Part shown: positions 17,671 through 26,805 of the stretch, piece by piece | Numbering within the stretch: position 1 is the stretch's first letter | Layout: each line of letters begins with the position of its first letter | DNA from: Proteiniclasticum sp. | Lineage (GTDB): Bacteria > Bacillota > Clostridia > Clostridiales > Clostridiaceae | DNA length: 64,000 bases | Direction of reading: 5' to 3' | Assembly (NCBI RefSeq): GCF_003514505.1 | Contig: NZ_DOPX01000017.1 | Coordinates: 1-64,000, forward strand | Position numbers and translations under genes: made by a program | The notes under the pieces: model-generated | Told to the model about the DNA's origin: nothing | Seen by the model: only the letters and a program-made list of their open reading frames with translations | The model's database searches: none

Positions 17671-17970
17671 CTCATTCATCCGTATATGACACGAGTAACA
17701 AGCTGAACTCTTTGTATATTTTAATTTTCTTTAATAAAATCATAATAATTTGTTTCGAATGTAAAAAAGCAAAATGTGAAATTACATAAATTTGACATGA
17801 AGTTTATTGGTACCAACAGAAGGTGATAATCCCTAAAGATACTTACCATAAGAATTTATAAATCTCTCTACATAGATTTCGCTTTTTTTGAGCCTACTAC
17901 TCAATCTGTTGAGACCATGGTAGAATTAGACTAAATACAAAGTCCCTATTAAAACAGAAAGGAAAGCAGC

Positions 17971-18972
17971 ATGGAGAACATTCTCATAAGTATCATCGTT
18001 CCCGTATATAATACAAAGAAGTATCTCAAAAAATGTGTTGAAAGCATTAAAGCACAGACCCACAAAAACCTGGAAATCATCCTGGTGGATGACGGATCCA
18101 CGGATGGAAGCGGTAATCTTTGCGATGCCCTTCAGAAAGAAGACCCAAGAATCAACGTCTTTCACACAGAAAACAAGGGCCAGGCAGCCGCTAGAAATCT
18201 TGGCATCAAAGCCTCCAAAGGCACCTATCTAGGTTTTGTGGACAGTGATGACTATATCAAAGAAGATATGTATGAAATAATGCTGAAAGAAGCAGAAAAG
18301 CACCAGGCAGAAATCACCCAGACAGGATACATCCTTGTAAATGAATCTGGAGAGACAATACGTGAAGTGACGCAGGAATTCGAGCTCCTTCAAGACTTCA
18401 ATGATAAAGTAGAGCACTACCTCCTTACTAAAAGTATCGCCGCCAGTGTATGTGAAAAACTCTTTCACCATAGCCTGAAAAATGATCTTCTCATGGAAGA
18501 AGGATACTACTACGAAGACGGCATGGTAATCTTAAAACTACTAAAATACGCAAAGAGAATCCTTCTCTTGCCAGAAGCAAGCTACTTCTATGTCCAGTCC
18601 AGCACTAGTACTCTGAGAGGCCCCTACAAGAAGAAGCACATCATCAGCAACCTCTATGAGCCTAGATACTACTCTAATTTTCTTCAAGAAAATGCGCCTG
18701 AGCTTCTTTATATGGCAAATAAGCTCTACTGCAGCCGTTCCATGCAGGGCTACCGTTACCTACAAAACCTTCCTGAACTCACTAAATCAGAACGGAATGC
18801 TTTTGAGAAAGACTTCCTGAAGATCTTCAGCGAAAACTATGAAGCGCTTCGAAAGAGTAAAGGCTATGAAGCAGTCTCTAGAAGACATAGGCTTTCCATG
18901 AAGCTTTTCAGCTTCAGTCCGGCACTCTATGTCTTTGTCTTCAATAAACTCATCAAACGCTACGATCTCTAA
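17971..18972 (+). CDS. Glycosyltransferase family 2 (GT-A fold)
   Basis: A 333-residue GT2 enzyme. The N-terminal S-I-I-V-P-V-Y-N-T and L-V-D-D-G-S-T-D-G-S motifs bind the nucleotide sugar, and V-D-S-D-D-Y (about residues 90-95) is the metal-binding DXD-like site. The C-terminal region has no obvious transmembrane helix. It stands alone between modules 1 and 2 on the opposite strand, with its own ribosome binding site (AAAGGAA) and a strong terminator 8 bp downstream. It could serve either module; the EpsJ-like layout suggests addition of a single capsule sugar. Confidence 0.88.
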   Translation: MENILISIIVPVYNTKKYLKKCVESIKAQTHKNLEIILVDDGSTDGSGNLCDALQKEDPRINVFHTENKGQAAARNLGIKASKGTYLGFVDSDDYIKEDMYEIMLKEAEKHQAEITQTGYILVNESGETIREVTQEFELLQDFNDKVEHYLLTKSIAASVCEKLFHHSLKNDLLMEEGYYYEDGMVILKLLKYAKRILLLPEASYFYVQSSTSTLRGPYKKKHIISNLYEPRYYSNFLQENAPELLYMANKLYCSRSMQGYRYLQNLPELTKSERNAFEKDFLKIFSENYEALRKSKGYEAVSRRHRLSMKLFSFSPALYVFVFNKLIKRYDL

Positions 18973-18979
18973 AAAGAAG

Positions 18980-19026
18980 AATCCCCAAAGAACCAAGGAA
19001 AGTCACCTTCGTTCTTTGGGGATTTT
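18980..19026. terminator. Bidirectional intrinsic terminator
   Basis: A 14-bp perfect stem (AATCCCCAAAGAAC / GTTCTTTGGGGATT) extended by an inner AAGG/CCTT. T-rich tracts flank it on both strands, so it can end the GT2 gene rightward and the MurJ-type gene of module 2 leftward. Confidence 0.85.
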
Positions 19027-19121
19027 AAAATTATGTATCGTATTTCATTAAGTTCATCCTGCTGGATATATGCTTTTCTATCAGCTGAGTAAGGCAGTCT
19101 CACTCACCTTAAGACCACTCT

Positions 19122-20654
19122 TTACCCCTTCTTCTTCCTTAGTCCTTGAATCTTCTCCTTAAATAACTTTAGAATTCCCATGACCTCCGGTACCTTCAGA
19201 AGGATCACAAGGACCAGATAGACTGCACCAGAGACGAGAATCGAAAGGATCAGCGCTTTGCTGCTGCCAATAGAGACAAGAAGACTTTCAAAGACAACGT
19301 AGGCCACGAGTCCCATGAGAAGAGAAGCTAAAAGTACTTTGAAAAGCTTCTGGAAGGTTTCTCTAAACCCAAAGTTTCTCACCTTTCTCCGCAAGCTGAT
19401 GATGAGCAGCAGCGTCGTGATCATGGCCGAAAGACTGGTGGCCAAGGCCAATCCTCCAATGCCCATGAATCTTGACAAAATCAGATTCAGAATGATATTC
19501 AGCACAACACCGATGATGGCATTGACCGTTGGAGTCTTCGTATCCTTATAGGAGTAAAATATCCTCGAGAATACATCCCGCAGGGCAATGGCCAGCATCC
19601 CTAAAGCATAATAAAACAGTGCTTGTGAAGTCATGGCTGCGGCACTGGAATCAAACTCTCCTCTCATGAAGAGAAACTCAATGATGGGCCGAGCAAGGAC
19701 CATGGCTCCTACAGAAGCAGGAATGACCAGAAGGCTGATGTAAAGAATAGCGTCGTTCATCATGGATTTTAAACCCGATTCATCCCCATCGATGACTTTT
19801 TTAGCAATTCTTGGATAAACCACTGTAATGATGGGTGACACAAAAAGACCATTGATGAACACATTGAGTCGATAGGCATAGTTCAGCGCGGAAATGCCCC
19901 CTAAAGCCACATTGGAAGCAATGTTCTTATCCACCAGAACATTCAGCTGATTTACTGAAGTACCGATGATGATGGGTATGGATAAAAGAAGCATCTCTCT
20001 TAAGTATGGATCTTTAAAGTCCAAAACCAGCTTATATTTGAACCGGTACTTCAGAACCGATGGAATGATGAAAAGCAGCTGTATGACAACTGAAGCTAAA
20101 ATACCATAGGCTAGAATCTCAATGCCGGCGAGATCCGAAAGATAGATGGAAAAGATCAGCACAAGATTCATGGGCAGGCTGATGAGTGCAGGAATAACAA
20201 AATTATCTTTCAGCTGAAGATAGGCATTCAGAATGTAGATGAGCCCAGAAAAGGCGATACCGAATATACTGATTCTTGTAAAGAGCACCGCAAGGTCCAG
20301 CGTCTCCCCCTTAAAACCTGATGCAAAAAGAAGAATCACCTGTGGCGTAAATACGAGAACCAGAAGGATGATCACAGAGGATAGGATCACCACCGTATTC
20401 ATCACATTGGATGAAAACCGCTGCGCTTCCTGATCTCCTTTTTCCTTCTGGACTTTGCTGTATATGGGGATAAAAGTCGTCACAAGACCGGCCCCTATAA
20501 GCGCAAAGATGGTAGTAGGAATGGTCTGAGCCACTAGATACACATCACTGATTCTGGATGCCCCATAGAAGTAAGTCAGTACAATTTCTCTGCCAAACCC
20601 CAGAATCTTAATAAATACGGTGATGATCATGATAAACATTATATTTTTCTTCAT
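19122..20654 (-). CDS. MurJ/MviN-type flippase (lipid II or polysaccharide repeat-unit flippase)
   Basis: A 510-residue polytopic protein of the MOP superfamily with about 14 hydrophobic helices. The N-terminus (K-I-L-G-F-G-R-E, then Y-F-Y-G-A-S-x-x-S-D-V-Y-L-V-A) is the MurJ signature, and R-I-F-Y-S-Y-K-D-T-K-T-P occurs near residue 370. By family it flips lipid II; by position at the end of the ManNAcA operon it may flip that module's lipid-linked unit. The start is uncertain: an upstream GTG at 20735 adds 27 residues, but neither start has a strong ribosome binding site. I use the ATG (MKKNIMF) immediately before the first helix. Confidence 0.85.
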   Translation of the reverse strand: MKKNIMFIMIITVFIKILGFGREIVLTYFYGASRISDVYLVAQTIPTTIFALIGAGLVTTFIPIYSKVQKEKGDQEAQRFSSNVMNTVVILSSVIILLVLVFTPQVILLFASGFKGETLDLAVLFTRISIFGIAFSGLIYILNAYLQLKDNFVIPALISLPMNLVLIFSIYLSDLAGIEILAYGILASVVIQLLFIIPSVLKYRFKYKLVLDFKDPYLREMLLLSIPIIIGTSVNQLNVLVDKNIASNVALGGISALNYAYRLNVFINGLFVSPIITVVYPRIAKKVIDGDESGLKSMMNDAILYISLLVIPASVGAMVLARPIIEFLFMRGEFDSSAAAMTSQALFYYALGMLAIALRDVFSRIFYSYKDTKTPTVNAIIGVVLNIILNLILSRFMGIGGLALATSLSAMITTLLLIISLRRKVRNFGFRETFQKLFKVLLASLLMGLVAYVVFESLLVSIGSSKALILSILVSGAVYLVLVILLKVPEVMGILKLFKEKIQGLRKKKG

Positions 20655-20891
20655 CTCTATCTTAAAGCGCAGAAAATGCGCTGCTCCTCCTGTCCGATTC
20701 AGTCTGCTGCTTCTAAGCAAAAGAAGAAGCTCCACCTTTTAAGCTTAAGGTTTCCGCTTCTGCTTCATATCCATAAAACTTCATTTCAATGCTTTAGCAG
20801 CCTTGCTCATTAAAATTAAAACCATGTTAAAAACGATTAACGTTACACTCTATCTATTTCCAAGCCACTACCCCTGCTTTTGCAAGATTCG

Positions 20892-22004
20892 TTATGCTTG
20901 TCTGAACCTCTCCAGGATGATGTCCACAATCTTCTCACTGGCATGACCATCCCCATAGGGGTTCTTCGCTGTACTCATTTTCTCATATTCCTTCTGATTC
21001 TCCAAGAGTTCTGAAAGAATGCTGTAAATGGTCTCCTCTTCTGTTCCTGCCAGCTTCAAGGTACCTGCAGCAATGCCTTCTGGCCGCTCTGTGGTATCCC
21101 GAAGGACGATGACAGGTTTTCCTAAAGATGGCGCTTCTTCCTGAATGCCGCCACTGTCTGTGAGAATCAGGTAAGATCTGGCTAGGATGTTATGGAAATC
21201 CAGAACCTCCATGGGCGCTACCAGGCGTACCCGGTCATGGCTTCCAAAAACCTCATCCGCCACTTCCTGGACTTTGGGGTTAAGATGCACCGGATAAATC
21301 ACCTTCACATCCTCATGCTCCTCCAGCACTCTTTTAATGGCACGGAACATCTGGCGCATGGGCTCTCCCAGATTTTCTCTTCTGTGGGCTGTGAGGGTGA
21401 TGAGTTTTGAGCCCTCAGCCCAATGCAGGATCTCATGGCTGTAGTTCTCTCTTACAGTCGTCTTTAAGGCATCTATGGCTGTATTGCCAGTGACATAGAT
21501 GTCCTTTTCTTTCTTCTGCTCCTTCAAGAGATTCTCCTTGCTCTTTTCAGTAGGCGCAAAATGAAGATCTGCAATGACGCCCACAAACTGGCGGTTGGCC
21601 TCCTCCGGAAACGGAGAATATTTATCAAAGGTCCGAAGCCCCGCTTCCACATGACCGATGGCCACTTGGTTGTAAAATGCCGCAAGGGCACCCGCAAAGG
21701 TAGTGGTGGTATCTCCGTGGACCAGCACAAGATCCGGCTGCACTTCCTTCATAACACCATCAAGGCCCTGAAGCACACGGCTGGTGATGTCTGTCAGCGT
21801 CTGGTTTTTCTGCATCACATCCAGATCATAATCCGGCACGATATCAAAGGCTGAAAGCACCTGGTCCAGCATCTGTCTGTGCTGGGCTGTGACGCAGACA
21901 ATGGTCTCGATCTCTTCTCTTTTCTTCAGCTCCAACACCAAAGGGGCCATTTTGATGGTTTCTGGTCTTGTGCCGAAAATGGTCATGACTTTTAATTTCT
22001 TCAT
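20892..22004 (-). CDS. wecB: UDP-N-acetylglucosamine 2-epimerase (non-hydrolysing)
   Basis: A 370-residue cytoplasmic enzyme interconverting UDP-GlcNAc and UDP-ManNAc. Family motifs are intact: G-T-R-P-E-T-I-K-M-A-P at the N-terminus, H-G-D-T-T-T-T, G-H-V-E-A-G-L-R-T, and T-D-S-G-G-I-Q-E-E near residue 290. It lies 30 bp downstream of a UDP-ManNAc dehydrogenase, so the pair provides UDP-ManNAcA. The start has AAAAGGAGGG upstream. A second, more distant 2-epimerase at 36405-37529 belongs to a different pathway. Confidence 0.95.
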   Translation of the reverse strand: MKKLKVMTIFGTRPETIKMAPLVLELKKREEIETIVCVTAQHRQMLDQVLSAFDIVPDYDLDVMQKNQTLTDITSRVLQGLDGVMKEVQPDLVLVHGDTTTTFAGALAAFYNQVAIGHVEAGLRTFDKYSPFPEEANRQFVGVIADLHFAPTEKSKENLLKEQKKEKDIYVTGNTAIDALKTTVRENYSHEILHWAEGSKLITLTAHRRENLGEPMRQMFRAIKRVLEEHEDVKVIYPVHLNPKVQEVADEVFGSHDRVRLVAPMEVLDFHNILARSYLILTDSGGIQEEAPSLGKPVIVLRDTTERPEGIAAGTLKLAGTEEETIYSILSELLENQKEYEKMSTAKNPYGDGHASEKIVDIILERFRQA

Positions 22005-22034
22005 GGAGTTTTCCCTCCTTTTCTTAGCGGCATC

Positions 22035-23261
22035 TTACAGCTTTTCAGCATGAGCAAGGCCCGTAACATTTTTGGTATCAAACACCACAAGATTTTCAAT
22101 TTCTTTCAGATGCTCTTTGATGTGGTTATGGGCTACCATGACAACCACCATCTCCAGTCCATTCAGAAATTCAGAGAAGTCCAGCACCTGCCCTTCTACA
22201 ACGCTTTTTCGGATGAAAGGGTCATACACCTTGACGCCTTCATTGAGATTCTCCTTGAAGATCTCCAAAAGCTGCAAAGTGGGACTTTCTCTTAAATCAT
22301 CCACATTCTCTTTGTAGGTGAGTCCATAGAGACCCACTTTCTGTAAGGAATCAATGCCTCTTTCCTTCATGATGGTGAGGATTCTCTTTCTCACAAACTC
22401 CGGCATGGAGTCATTGATGTCTCTTGCGTTATGGATGAGGCTGGTAAAATCAGGATAATCCCCCACCAAGAACCAAGGATCCACGGAGATGCAGTGTCCA
22501 CCGACTCCAGGTCCAGGGCTTAAGATATTGACTCTTGGGTGCTTATTGGCAATGCGGATGATCTCATAGACATCCATGTTGTCGTGTCTGCACAACTGCG
22601 CCAATTCATTGGCAAAGGCGATGTTGATGTCTCTATAGGTGTTTTCCACCACCTTGGACATTTCAGCAGAACGGATGTCCGTTAAAACAATCTCTCCTTT
22701 ACAGAAGCTCCCATAAAGGCTCTTTATTTTCTCTGCGATTTCTGTAGAATCCGCACCGATGGTCCTGGAGTTATGCTCCAGTTCATAGACCATATTTCCA
22801 GGAATGATTCTTTCCGGCGCATGCACCAGGTGAATATCCTCTCCTATGGTATAGCCTCTTTTCTCCACTTCCGGTCTTACAAACCGGTCCATGGTACCAG
22901 GTGAAACAGTAGACTCTAAAATAAGAATAGCTCCTTTTTCACAGACATCCAGCACACTGCTTACCGCAGATACCACATACTTTGGGTCAATCTTCTTGCT
23001 GGAACGGATAAAAGGTGTGGGTACAGAGATGATGTAGACATCTGCTTTTTGATACTCTGTGGAAAACTGGATGCCTTCTATCAACGCTTTTTCAAAAAGC
23101 GCTTCCATACCCTCTTCTTCAAAGGTCAGGTGTCCGGCCTTCAGGGTCTCCACCAGATCCTTATTATAATCGGTACCGATGACAGGTACGCCACTTTTTG
23201 CAAACATCAGCGCTGTGGGCAGTCCGATGTATCCTAATCCGATGACATTGATTGGTCTCAT
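22035..23261 (-). CDS. wecC: UDP-N-acetyl-D-mannosamine dehydrogenase
   Basis: A 408-residue NAD-dependent dehydrogenase making UDP-ManNAcA. G-L-G-Y-I-G-L-P opens the protein, P-T-P-F at about residue 90 and E-S-T-V-S-P-G-T-M follow, and the catalytic Cys is in G-V-G-G-H-C-I-S-V-D-P-W-F (about 250). The H-C-I-S-V-D-P-W-F form separates the WecC subgroup from the H-C-I-G-V-D-P-Y-Y form of the TviB-like enzyme in module 1. It starts at ATG and precedes wecB. An intergenic hairpin lies in the 116 bp before it. Confidence 0.94.
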   Translation of the reverse strand: MRPINVIGLGYIGLPTALMFAKSGVPVIGTDYNKDLVETLKAGHLTFEEEGMEALFEKALIEGIQFSTEYQKADVYIISVPTPFIRSSKKIDPKYVVSAVSSVLDVCEKGAILILESTVSPGTMDRFVRPEVEKRGYTIGEDIHLVHAPERIIPGNMVYELEHNSRTIGADSTEIAEKIKSLYGSFCKGEIVLTDIRSAEMSKVVENTYRDINIAFANELAQLCRHDNMDVYEIIRIANKHPRVNILSPGPGVGGHCISVDPWFLVGDYPDFTSLIHNARDINDSMPEFVRKRILTIMKERGIDSLQKVGLYGLTYKENVDDLRESPTLQLLEIFKENLNEGVKVYDPFIRKSVVEGQVLDFSEFLNGLEMVVVMVAHNHIKEHLKEIENLVVFDTKNVTGLAHAEKL

Positions 23262-23284
23262 GATTTTAGTCTCCTCTTTGTAGC

Positions 23285-23316
23285 AGGAATCCTTTTGGCA
23301 AGGCCAAAGGATTCCT
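23285..23316. repeat. Intergenic hairpin upstream of wecC
   Basis: AGGAATCCTTT(T)GGC pairs with GCCAAAGGATTCCT around a 3-nt loop, with one bulged T. It sits between the GT4 and wecC genes inside module 2. On the coding (minus) strand no T-run follows, so it is not a standard terminator there; on the plus strand a T-rich tract follows. Confidence 0.6.
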
Positions 23317-23377
23317 AGTCTTTCTTTATATTAATTAGCAATGTGCTTGAATTTTTCTTTCATTGTTCCTGTAGAAT

Positions 23378-24547
23378 TTAGCGGTTTCCCTGGATCAAAT
23401 GAATCTCCTGAAGAAGCACCGTCTTGGTACCACATTTCTGTTGAATTAACACTGATGCCGCTTCTGATTTTCTTAAAAATACATCCTCCAGCTCCACCAG
23501 TTCCTGTATGGCGTTTGCCATCTCTTCTGGATTCTCGCAAAGATACCCTGCATTTTCCGGCACAAACTCCGGAATGGCTGTATTTTTCGATACCACAGGC
23601 ACAAGGCCGCTGCTCATGGCCTCACACATGGAAACGCCCTGGGCATCCTGTCTGGTGGGCATGAGTAAGATCCCACATTTTTTATGGATCTTTGCCATCT
23701 CCTTCTGAGGCAGCATCCGGTTTTCCAGATGCACATTGGGAAGATCTTTGATTCTTCTTACGGTCTTCTCAAACAGCCTGCCTGCACCGTACAGGTGGAA
23801 CTGAAGCTTTGAGAACTCCGGTGAATCCTTCAGCTTCAAAATCGTCTCCACCATAAGATCATTGGCGTATTTTTTAGAGTGGTATGGCCGCACATTGAAG
23901 ATATGGTATCTTTGATCTTCTTCTTTTTTCTCATAGGAAAAGAGATTCTCATTGATGACATTAGGGATGATCTGAAAGCTCTCCACCTTAGTCTTGGTAT
24001 CCTTCTCCAGGATGTCTTTCATCCAGTGGGAAACAAAGATAAAGGTGATCCGTCTATCCTTCTTCTCTATAAGCCCTCTCACAAAACGCAGCTGCTGGAT
24101 GTTAAAAGGAATATACCCCAGAAACTTCACCACTTCCTTCACATCCGGTGTCAGGTTAAAGAGTCTTCTTTTCCAGGATAAGGCTTCCACCCCGTGAACC
24201 CAGATGAGAAGAGGTGTGCCCACACTCTCTGGGAGAACGATCTCCATGATGTTTTTCCAGGCGAAATGGATGAGGATCTTGTCATATACATTTTTTCTCA
24301 GATGGTCTTTGAGATTTCCATGGGTACCTTCCAGCACTTCCACGTCATCGATCTGATATTTTCTGACCTTAGGTGTCTCCATATTTTTCTTGTATGGGCT
24401 GCCAGGAACAGAAAAGACTTCCACCAAAAGACCTTCTTCTTTGTACCCGAGAACTCTCTGGTGGACAAAAGAATGGTTGTATAGATTGTCAGGACTTGGA
24501 TAGCCCGGTGTCACCAGCAGTATTCTTTCTTTCTTCTTGATAGACAT
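23378..24547 (-). CDS. Glycosyltransferase family 4 (GT-B fold)
   Basis: A 389-residue GT4-type enzyme. The N-terminal half has P-G-Y-P-S-P-D-N and a W-V-H-G-V-E-A-L-S-W acceptor-side motif; the donor half carries N-V-R-P-Y-H-S-K-K-Y and the P-T-R-Q-D-A-Q-G-V-S-M-C-E-A-M-S-S-G motif with the E-x7-E pair partly altered (Q-D-A-Q-G ... E-A-M). It is in module 2 between wecG/tagA and wecC. GGAGGAG lies 7 nt before the ATG. Donor sugar unknown. Confidence 0.86.
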   Translation of the reverse strand: MSIKKKERILLVTPGYPSPDNLYNHSFVHQRVLGYKEEGLLVEVFSVPGSPYKKNMETPKVRKYQIDDVEVLEGTHGNLKDHLRKNVYDKILIHFAWKNIMEIVLPESVGTPLLIWVHGVEALSWKRRLFNLTPDVKEVVKFLGYIPFNIQQLRFVRGLIEKKDRRITFIFVSHWMKDILEKDTKTKVESFQIIPNVINENLFSYEKKEEDQRYHIFNVRPYHSKKYANDLMVETILKLKDSPEFSKLQFHLYGAGRLFEKTVRRIKDLPNVHLENRMLPQKEMAKIHKKCGILLMPTRQDAQGVSMCEAMSSGLVPVVSKNTAIPEFVPENAGYLCENPEEMANAIQELVELEDVFLRKSEAASVLIQQKCGTKTVLLQEIHLIQGNR

Positions 24548-24621
24548 GAAGCTTCTCCTCCCGAAATGTTTACTCGTACTTTCTTTTTCTATTCCAGCAC
24601 TAATATATATGCTAGTGAAGG

Positions 24622-25341
24622 CTACAGGCTCTTTCCTTCTTTACGTAAGAGCAGGTAAAACCGAATAAGGTTCATCTGCCTTAGAATTCTCGATGGATTC
24701 ACTAGAAGCCGATGAAGCCATTCCAGTCCATGACTCTGCATCCATGCCGGGGCTCTTTTCACGAAGCCTCCTAGAACATCAAAGGATCCGCCGACTCCTT
24801 GCATGATGTTCACATGAAGCTTCTCCTGATGCTCTTCCATCCACAGCTCCTGCTTTGGAGATCCCATGGCGATGAAGAGGATCTGTGCTCCGCTTTCATT
24901 GATGATATCCACCAGGTTCTCTGGTGCGTCATAACCATTTTGTGTTCCTACAATCTGTAAGCCTTTATAGGTCTCCAGAAGGTTCTCTTTTGCTTTTTGA
25001 ACTACTTCCTCTTTGCCGCCATATAGGAAGACCTTGAAACCTTCCTTTGCTGCTAAGCCGCAAAGGTGGGTCATGGTGTCTACGCCCGTGATACGATTCT
25101 TGATGGCGCCATCTTTTCTCTTGGATGCCATGAGGACACCCACTCCGTCTGGAATGCGGTAATCAGAGTTTTGGATAAATCTTTGTAAAATCTTATCCCT
25201 CCGCATCTTCATGATTTTTTCCGGATTGATGGCAACGATAATCCTTTTTTCTTTATTGATAATGTCTTCTTTTAATACATCCATGAACTCTTTATAATCC
25301 GTGGCGAGGATGTGCACACCAAGAATACTTTCAGTTTTCAT
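24622..25341 (-). CDS. WecG/TagA/CpsF-family glycosyltransferase (GT26), probable ManNAc(A) transferase
   Basis: A 239-residue GT26 enzyme. Diagnostic motifs are P-D-G-V-G-V (about residues 62-67), F-L-Y-G-G (about 103), the G-S-P-K-Q-E-L-W cluster (about 160) and G-V-G-G-S-F-D-V-L-G-G. In enterobacterial common antigen WecG adds ManNAcA to lipid I, and TagA adds ManNAc in wall teichoic acid. Because wecB and wecC are in the same operon, ManNAcA is the likely donor here. The ATG (MKTESI) with TTGGAG upstream is preferred over an in-frame start 26 codons upstream that would overlap the neighbouring gene. Confidence 0.9.
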   Translation of the reverse strand: MKTESILGVHILATDYKEFMDVLKEDIINKEKRIIVAINPEKIMKMRRDKILQRFIQNSDYRIPDGVGVLMASKRKDGAIKNRITGVDTMTHLCGLAAKEGFKVFLYGGKEEVVQKAKENLLETYKGLQIVGTQNGYDAPENLVDIINESGAQILFIAMGSPKQELWMEEHQEKLHVNIMQGVGGSFDVLGGFVKRAPAWMQSHGLEWLHRLLVNPSRILRQMNLIRFYLLLRKEGKSL

Positions 25342-25366
25342 TTGTCTGCTCCAATCGTTCAAGTTC

Positions 25367-26773
25367 TTAAACAGTAACTTTTTTCTTTGGACTTTGAGTC
25401 TCCCTATAAAGCATTGCAATATAGAGAGCGATATACATACTTACCGCAGGGGATACAAATACATGACCAGCGAACATCCCTATGCCGAAAGCCAGGATCA
25501 TGGCGCTGATGATATAAGGAATCGGGCTGTTTAAAACAAATAGAAGTTTTCTTTTAAGAAGATGATAGATACTCGTGAAAATCACCATAAAGATTATCCC
25601 CCAGTATAGAAGCATCCCAATGACCCCAAAATTGAAAAATATATCCACATAATCAATCTCCACAATGTAGGACTTTATTTCTCCATCATCGGTATAACCG
25701 AATTGAGATAAGCCAAAGATCTTCTGCAAGCTATCAGCTTCATCATAGATGTGTTTTCTTACTGCAAAATACTGATCTCTTCCACTAAAAATAAAATTCA
25801 GAACTTGCGGATTGTTATGAAGAAGCTCTTCCATATCAAAGTCCTCAGAAAGTTCTTCACCTGAAGCTCCTTCCTCTTCCCCTATTTCAGGTTCCTGATA
25901 TTTTAAAAGCTCCAGATGAATGTTCATGTTGATCCCGATGGGGGTCAAAGGAACAAATCCTATTCCTACAACCAGAATAAGCAGGAGTGGTATCAGCTGA
26001 TTCTTTACGCGCAGCTTCGGATCCTTCAGCTTTCCTGCCATATGATATAACACAAGAAAAACTGTCACGAGTATTACGGAGAGTCCTACCACTTTGGTTC
26101 CGATCTGATAGTATACTAGAACATAACCTGTGATAGACAGCACTTTAAGGTATAAGGGCAGCTTCCATTTCTCCAGAAGGTAGTACAGCAACATGGGGGT
26201 AAGTATGCCGATGAATGCGCTTACCTCATTTGCTGCGAAGAACCATCCTACTGAGCCTAACTTATTGAATTTATAAGCATTGTAGTCCGTCCCTGTTGCC
26301 ATTGAAATTGCCATGGTGAGGATGATGATAACTCCACTCATGACCATGGCATCTCGTATATCTTTATAATCTTCTTTCTTGAGGAATTTCACCAATCCCA
26401 GGGTAAAAACTGGGAAGAAAAATGTTTTGGCTAAATTTAGTGCAGCCAGGATCATTCTGCTTAATCCAAAGTTCAGATAAACGATGGTGAGATGAGTCAG
26501 CGCGTAAAATACAACCGCGATGACCATTCCTCTTAGTATTTGTTGTAATTTATTTTGAGATTTCTCAATAATGAGTCTTAGTCCTATATAAATTAAAAAT
26601 ATACCTTTAAGAAGAATACCTATGCTGAGGTCAATGTTCAGTTCTCTTTTTCCTATGGATGTAAGGATATCCATAAGAGGACTTAAAAGAATAAAAAGAA
26701 TCAGTAGTCTTACGAAAAGATCTTTGCTTCTAAATTCACTCCAGTAATTTTTAATACCATCTTTAATTGTCAT
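25367..26773 (-). CDS. O-antigen ligase/Wzy-like polymerase (module 2)
   Basis: A 468-residue membrane protein with about 11-12 helices. A large extracytoplasmic loop (about residues 280-370) contains an acidic Glu-rich stretch and ends with V-E-I-D-Y-V-D-I-F-F-N-F-G-V-I-G, which resembles the conserved segment before the last helices of the O-antigen ligase (Wzy_C) family. In Gram-positives such proteins (for example TuaE) polymerise cell-wall polymers. It is second in module 2. Assignment to polymerase rather than ligase is by context. GGAGG lies 4 nt before the ATG. Confidence 0.72.
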   Translation of the reverse strand: MTIKDGIKNYWSEFRSKDLFVRLLILFILLSPLMDILTSIGKRELNIDLSIGILLKGIFLIYIGLRLIIEKSQNKLQQILRGMVIAVVFYALTHLTIVYLNFGLSRMILAALNLAKTFFFPVFTLGLVKFLKKEDYKDIRDAMVMSGVIIILTMAISMATGTDYNAYKFNKLGSVGWFFAANEVSAFIGILTPMLLYYLLEKWKLPLYLKVLSITGYVLVYYQIGTKVVGLSVILVTVFLVLYHMAGKLKDPKLRVKNQLIPLLLILVVGIGFVPLTPIGINMNIHLELLKYQEPEIGEEEGASGEELSEDFDMEELLHNNPQVLNFIFSGRDQYFAVRKHIYDEADSLQKIFGLSQFGYTDDGEIKSYIVEIDYVDIFFNFGVIGMLLYWGIIFMVIFTSIYHLLKRKLLFVLNSPIPYIISAMILAFGIGMFAGHVFVSPAVSMYIALYIAMLYRETQSPKKKVTV

Positions 26774-26805
26774 ATGTCCTCCGAATGTGTCTGTTTCAAA
26801 AAATC

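Larger units (their letters stand above)
17518..17970. other. Divergent intergenic region between module 1 and the GT2 gene
   Basis: About 450 bp without a credible gene. It holds the leftward promoter of module 1 (extended -10 at 17579-17587) and a WalR-box-like direct repeat (17654-17670). For the rightward GT2 gene only weak -10 candidates such as TAGAAT at 17921-17926 are visible. No clear intrinsic terminator or riboswitch was recognised. Confidence 0.6.

Noticed and set aside
20655..20891. Possible small gene or extended MurJ N-terminus in the gap between the flippase and wecB
   Set aside because: The in-frame extension to a GTG at 20735 has no ribosome binding site and adds a Leu/Arg-rich stretch not expected for MurJ; no other frame has a supported start.
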